Positions 63,768 to 64,000 of a DNA stretch of 64,000 nt are shown here, in pieces; within the stretch, counting starts at the first letter, position 1, and the number at the start of each line of letters is the position of its first letter. The notes under the pieces are model-generated. The model saw nothing but the letters and a program-made list of their open reading frames with translations, searched no databases and was not told where the DNA came from. The DNA lies in contig JBELMB010000004.1 of the NCBI GenBank assembly GCA_042088665.1, positions 12,436 through 76,435 of the forward strand, in the 5' to 3' direction. Both the position numbers and the translations under genes were made by a program. The DNA comes from JBELMB01 sp042088665 (GTDB taxonomy: Bacteria; Pseudomonadota; Alphaproteobacteria; Rhodobacterales; Rhodobacteraceae).

Positions 63768-64000
63768 GACACGCCCGGGCAAGGTGCCGGTGGCACCTTG
63801 CCAGTGTCGAACGCGGCACCGCGAGGTGGCGCCGGGCCTTTGGCAGACACGCCCGGGCTAGGTGCCAGTGGCACCTTGCCAGTGTCGAACGCGGCACCGC
63901 GAGGTGGCGCCGGGCCTTTGGCAGACACGCCCGGGCTAGGTGCCAGTGGCACCTTGCCAGTGTCGAACGCGGCACCGCGAGGTGGCGCCGGGCCTTTGGC
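63767..64000. repeat. 78-bp tandem repeat, three copies, continuing past the window
   Basis: Units begin at 63767, 63845 and 63923. Copies 2 and 3 are identical; copy 1 differs at two bases. Each unit contains an inverted repeat (GCAAGGTGCC-GGT-GGCACCTTGC in copy 1) and a CGGCACC...GGTGGCGCCG segment. 78 is a multiple of three and the minus strand stays open, encoding a 26-residue Pro/Ala-rich repeat, but no start context or neighbour supports a gene. The array begins in the asd stop codon and runs off at base 64000. Confidence 0.92.

Noticed and set aside
63767..64000. CRISPR array at the right edge
   Set aside because: Units are contiguous 78-bp copies without unique spacers, so it is a minisatellite rather than a repeat-spacer array.

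Overview
The window is a GC-rich chromosomal segment of an alphaproteobacterium, most likely a Rhodobacteraceae member of the Roseobacter group. This is inferred from gene content rather than from a marker gene: gpmI-envC-ctpA followed by rppH, a methylmalonyl-CoA epimerase coupled to a DUF1467 gene, an IalB-family protein, a monomeric isocitrate dehydrogenase, dapD/dapE/asd, and Hint-domain proteins. No rRNA, tRNA, insertion sequence, integrase or CRISPR array was recognised. Layout: (1) 1-7632, minus strand: part of a type VI secretion system (T6SS), read from high to low coordinate as a DUF6931-like gene, tagH (FHA), tssA, tssB, tssC, hcp, tssE and the first 33 codons of tssF. Hairpin terminators follow tssC and hcp, so hcp looks like its own transcription unit. 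(2) 8042-17537: monomeric icd; a Wza-like exporter lipoprotein and a PPP-type phosphatase; a polar amino acid ABC importer (binding protein, two permeases, ATPase); a small DUF6356 gene on the opposite strand; and an Lrp/AsnC regulator. (3) 17895-20083, minus: an M15 peptidase and a periplasmic ClpP-like/SH3 protein. (4) 20413-25857: a compact T6SS effector island. On the plus strand it has vgrG, a DUF4123 adaptor and a PAAR spike; divergently, it has a coupled accessory protein, a DUF4329 putative effector with a JAMM-like motif, and two tandem paralogous small proteins that are the best immunity candidates. This is the most interesting locus in the window. (5) 25982-38876: IalB, YggU, nitroreductase, EI24/CysZ-like, DUF1467 with Mce, a response regulator, a DUF1800/DUF1501 pair, aspS and carB. 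(6) 39270-53081: an ICMT-like membrane methyltransferase, gpmI-envC-ctpA, an aminoglycoside-phosphotransferase-like protein, rppH, a lytic transglycosylase, a WYL regulator divergent from a GST, RNase R, and a DUF2064 protein coupled to a diverged GNAT acetyltransferase and to dapE. (7) 53078-64000: DAP/lysine genes (dapE, dapD, asd) with a two-gene Hint-domain unit lying between dapE and dapD, then threonine dehydratase, a LOG protein, a CapD-like nucleotide-sugar dehydratase and, at the right edge, a 78-bp tandem repeat that runs off the window. How the genes work together: the T6SS sheath, baseplate and tube genes would supply the machine, and the VgrG-DUF4123-PAAR island the tip and cargo. 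dapE, dapD and asd feed meso-diaminopimelate synthesis. EnvC, CtpA, MltB and the M15 peptidase act on the cell wall. Wza-like, phosphatase and CapD-like proteins suggest surface polysaccharide production. Start codons were revised where an internal start has a better ribosome binding site, signal peptide or stop/start overlap.
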